This document shows positions 5,801 through 6,708 of a DNA stretch of 6,708 nucleotides, piece by piece. Source of the stretch: Bacillota bacterium (GTDB taxonomy: Bacteria > Bacillota > Bacilli > Calditerricolales > Calditerricolaceae); contig PKQU01000114.1 in the NCBI GenBank assembly GCA_017577925.1, forward strand, positions 1 through 6,708, given 5' to 3'. A model generated the notes under the pieces. It worked only from the letters and a program-made list of their open reading frames with translations, searched no databases and had not been told where the DNA came from. A program made the position numbers and the translations under genes. The number at the start of each line of letters is the position of its first letter. Position 1 is the first letter of the stretch.

Positions 5801-6385
5801 TTACTGCACGCCCGTGTGCAGGCCCGGCGGTGCAGGCTGGTACAGGGCCGTCAGCGTCTGGGTGGTGTTAACCTGCAACGTGGGCACCTGGTAGTACCCC
5901 TTTTGGTTCATCCACTGGAAGACCTCATAGGCCTGTTCGGCGCAGTTGGTCGCACCCTGGATCAGCAAGCGGCGCAGTTCAGAATCGGCGCATTCCAAGG
6001 CCGCGTGCATGCGCAAGCTGGCCGAGGCTTTGTGGCAACCGAGCACGGCCGCCGCCACGTCGCGGTCGTCGATCGCGGCGGCCGACGCATTGGGCGTCGC
6101 CGGAGCGGGACTGCGCAACCCGTACATCGGCGTCAGGTTGCGGTGAACCGGGCGATAGGGCACGGCGTGTCCCGCCCCCCGGTGGCTCAGAAACGCCACC
6201 ATATTGTCGTATTCCTGAACGGCAAAGCGCATCTGGTTGTCCAAGATGGCGGCCAACTGCGGATCCTGAACGTGCGGGCGGTACAGCTGGAAGGTGTTGA
6301 GGCTCGTGATGGCGCTCGACAACACCTCGTGGATTTCCATGACCTCATGGGCGCCCAAGTTGGCCGCCGGTTGCGTCTGTGCCAC
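5801..6385 (-). CDS. CotF-family spore coat protein
   Basis: This 194-residue protein matches the Coat_F family (PF07875), structural proteins with a ferritin-like helical build found in or under the spore coat. The first helical half (about 11-69) contains HEVMEIHEVLSSAITSLNTF and the QMRFAVQEYDNMVAFL segment. A Pro/Ala-rich linker (about 71-103) follows, and the second half (104-165) contains AAVLGCHKASASLRMHAALEC, LRRLLIQGATNCAEQAYEVF and WMNQKGYYQVP. There is no signal peptide or membrane segment, as expected for a protein made in the mother cell or forespore. Three cysteines (117, 132, 148) lie in the second half. The start is GTG at 6385, with GGAGGAGGG just upstream. It is convergent with the epimerase gene and lies 164 bp downstream of a citrate synthase gene. 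Many spore formers carry several CotF paralogues, so I give no symbol. The exact layer and timing are unknown. Confidence 0.85.
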   Translation of the reverse strand: MAQTQPAANLGAHEVMEIHEVLSSAITSLNTFQLYRPHVQDPQLAAILDNQMRFAVQEYDNMVAFLSHRGAGHAVPYRPVHRNLTPMYGLRSPAPATPNASAAAIDDRDVAAAVLGCHKASASLRMHAALECADSELRRLLIQGATNCAEQAYEVFQWMNQKGYYQVPTLQVNTTQTLTALYQPAPPGLHTGVQ

Positions 6386-6549
6386 GGTGGACCCTCCTCC
6401 GTTGGTGTGATCGTCAACGGTAAGGAGTGTGCCCGTCCGGCCAACCGCTTATACCGGGGAGACGCCGGCGCATACCCGTTCTGCCTCAACCTGGAACACG
6501 CCGCACCGGGGAAAACCTACCGCATTGCCCCGTGGCCCTTTGCCCGCCC
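6386..6549. other. Intergenic region between citrate synthase and the coat gene
   Basis: This 164-bp stretch must hold any promoter of the coat gene. On the minus strand TATAAG (6453-6448) preceded 17 bases earlier by GTATG is the only promoter-like pair I saw. It fits neither sigma-A nor a sporulation sigma consensus well. No clean stem with a T-run follows the citrate synthase stop, so read-through into the coat gene cannot be excluded. Confidence 0.4.
6392..6400 (-). promoter_or_regulatory. Ribosome binding site of the coat gene
   Basis: The minus strand reads GGAGGAGGG (6400-6392), six bases before the GTG at 6385-6383. This strong site supports the GTG start; the first in-frame ATG would be at codon 16. 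Confidence 0.85.
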
Positions 6550-6708
6550 TTACGCCTTGCCCTCCGGCATGGGACCGGTGTACACGGACTGCGGACGGAT
6601 CAGGCGGTTGTCAGCCGCTTGCTCCAGCACGTGGGCCGTCCACCCGGCCATGCGCGACAGAGTGAACGTCGGCGTGTACAGCTCCTTCGGCAGCCCCACG
6701 GCGCGCAA
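6550..6708 (-). CDS. Citrate synthase or 2-methylcitrate synthase, C-terminal fragment (5' part beyond window)
   Basis: The last 52 codons and TAA stop of a citrate synthase family gene are visible; the frame is open through base 6708. The fragment LPKELYTPTFTLSRMAGWTAHVLEQ followed by NRLIRPQSVYTGP is the highly conserved C-terminus of bacterial type citrate synthases. The arginine in SRMAGW corresponds to the one that reaches into the partner subunit's active site in known structures. The enzyme condenses oxaloacetate with acetyl-CoA (TCA cycle) or propionyl-CoA (methylcitrate cycle). The visible part does not distinguish these, so I assign neither citZ nor mmgD/prpC. Confidence 0.9.
   Translation of the reverse strand: MRAVGLPKELYTPTFTLSRMAGWTAHVLEQAADNRLIRPQSVYTGPMPEGKA

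Noticed and set aside
6448..6475. TATAAG with GTATG upstream as a coat gene promoter
   Set aside because: The -35 part does not fit sigma-A, and the -10 part does not fit SigE, SigG or SigK consensus. It is mentioned only as the best of poor candidates.

Overview
The window is GC-rich and tightly packed. It looks like chromosomal DNA of a spore-forming member of the Bacillota, perhaps a high-GC, possibly thermophilic Bacillales lineage. The evidence is a CotF-family spore coat gene, strong GGAGG-type ribosome binding sites, GTG starts, intrinsic terminators with T-tracts, a riboswitch that appears to act by termination, and a SigK-like -10 element. The genus is inference; nothing in the window proves it.

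Left part (1-3300, minus strand): a vitamin B12 (corrinoid) uptake operon in the order btuF-btuC-btuD, with btuD running off the left edge. Transcription probably starts near 3264 from a good sigma-A promoter (TTGCCA, 18 bp, TATAAT). A complete cobalamin riboswitch aptamer follows (3073-3239), then a long structured leader ending in an intrinsic terminator (2851-2883) just before btuF. A second, weaker terminator-like hairpin lies at 2911-2933. A 13-bp pairing between 3033-3049 and 2878-2890 would break the main terminator, so the switch can be read at base-pair level: antiterminated without B12, terminated with B12. The lipoprotein BtuF captures the corrinoid, BtuC forms the membrane channel and BtuD hydrolyses ATP.

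Middle (3300-5700, plus strand): a divergently oriented two-gene unit. It encodes UDP-glucose 6-dehydrogenase and an extended-SDR nucleotide-sugar epimerase, overlapping by four bases (GTGA). The pair would make UDP-glucuronate and then possibly its C4 epimer. It resembles B. subtilis ytcA-ytcB, which belongs to a spore coat locus. A perfect SigK -10 match (CATATCGTA) lies 72 bp upstream of the dehydrogenase start, which suggests, but does not prove, late mother-cell expression and a role in spore-surface polysaccharide.

Right part (5700-6708, minus strand): a CotF-like spore coat protein gene, convergent to the epimerase, and the last 52 codons of a citrate (or 2-methylcitrate) synthase. Between the convergent genes lie two back-to-back terminators, one per strand, each sitting close to the end of the opposite gene. 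There are no tRNA, rRNA, CRISPR or mobile elements. I saw no clearly undescribed system. The most worthwhile leads are the detailed B12 leader mechanism and the possible sporulation control of the sugar-nucleotide pair.
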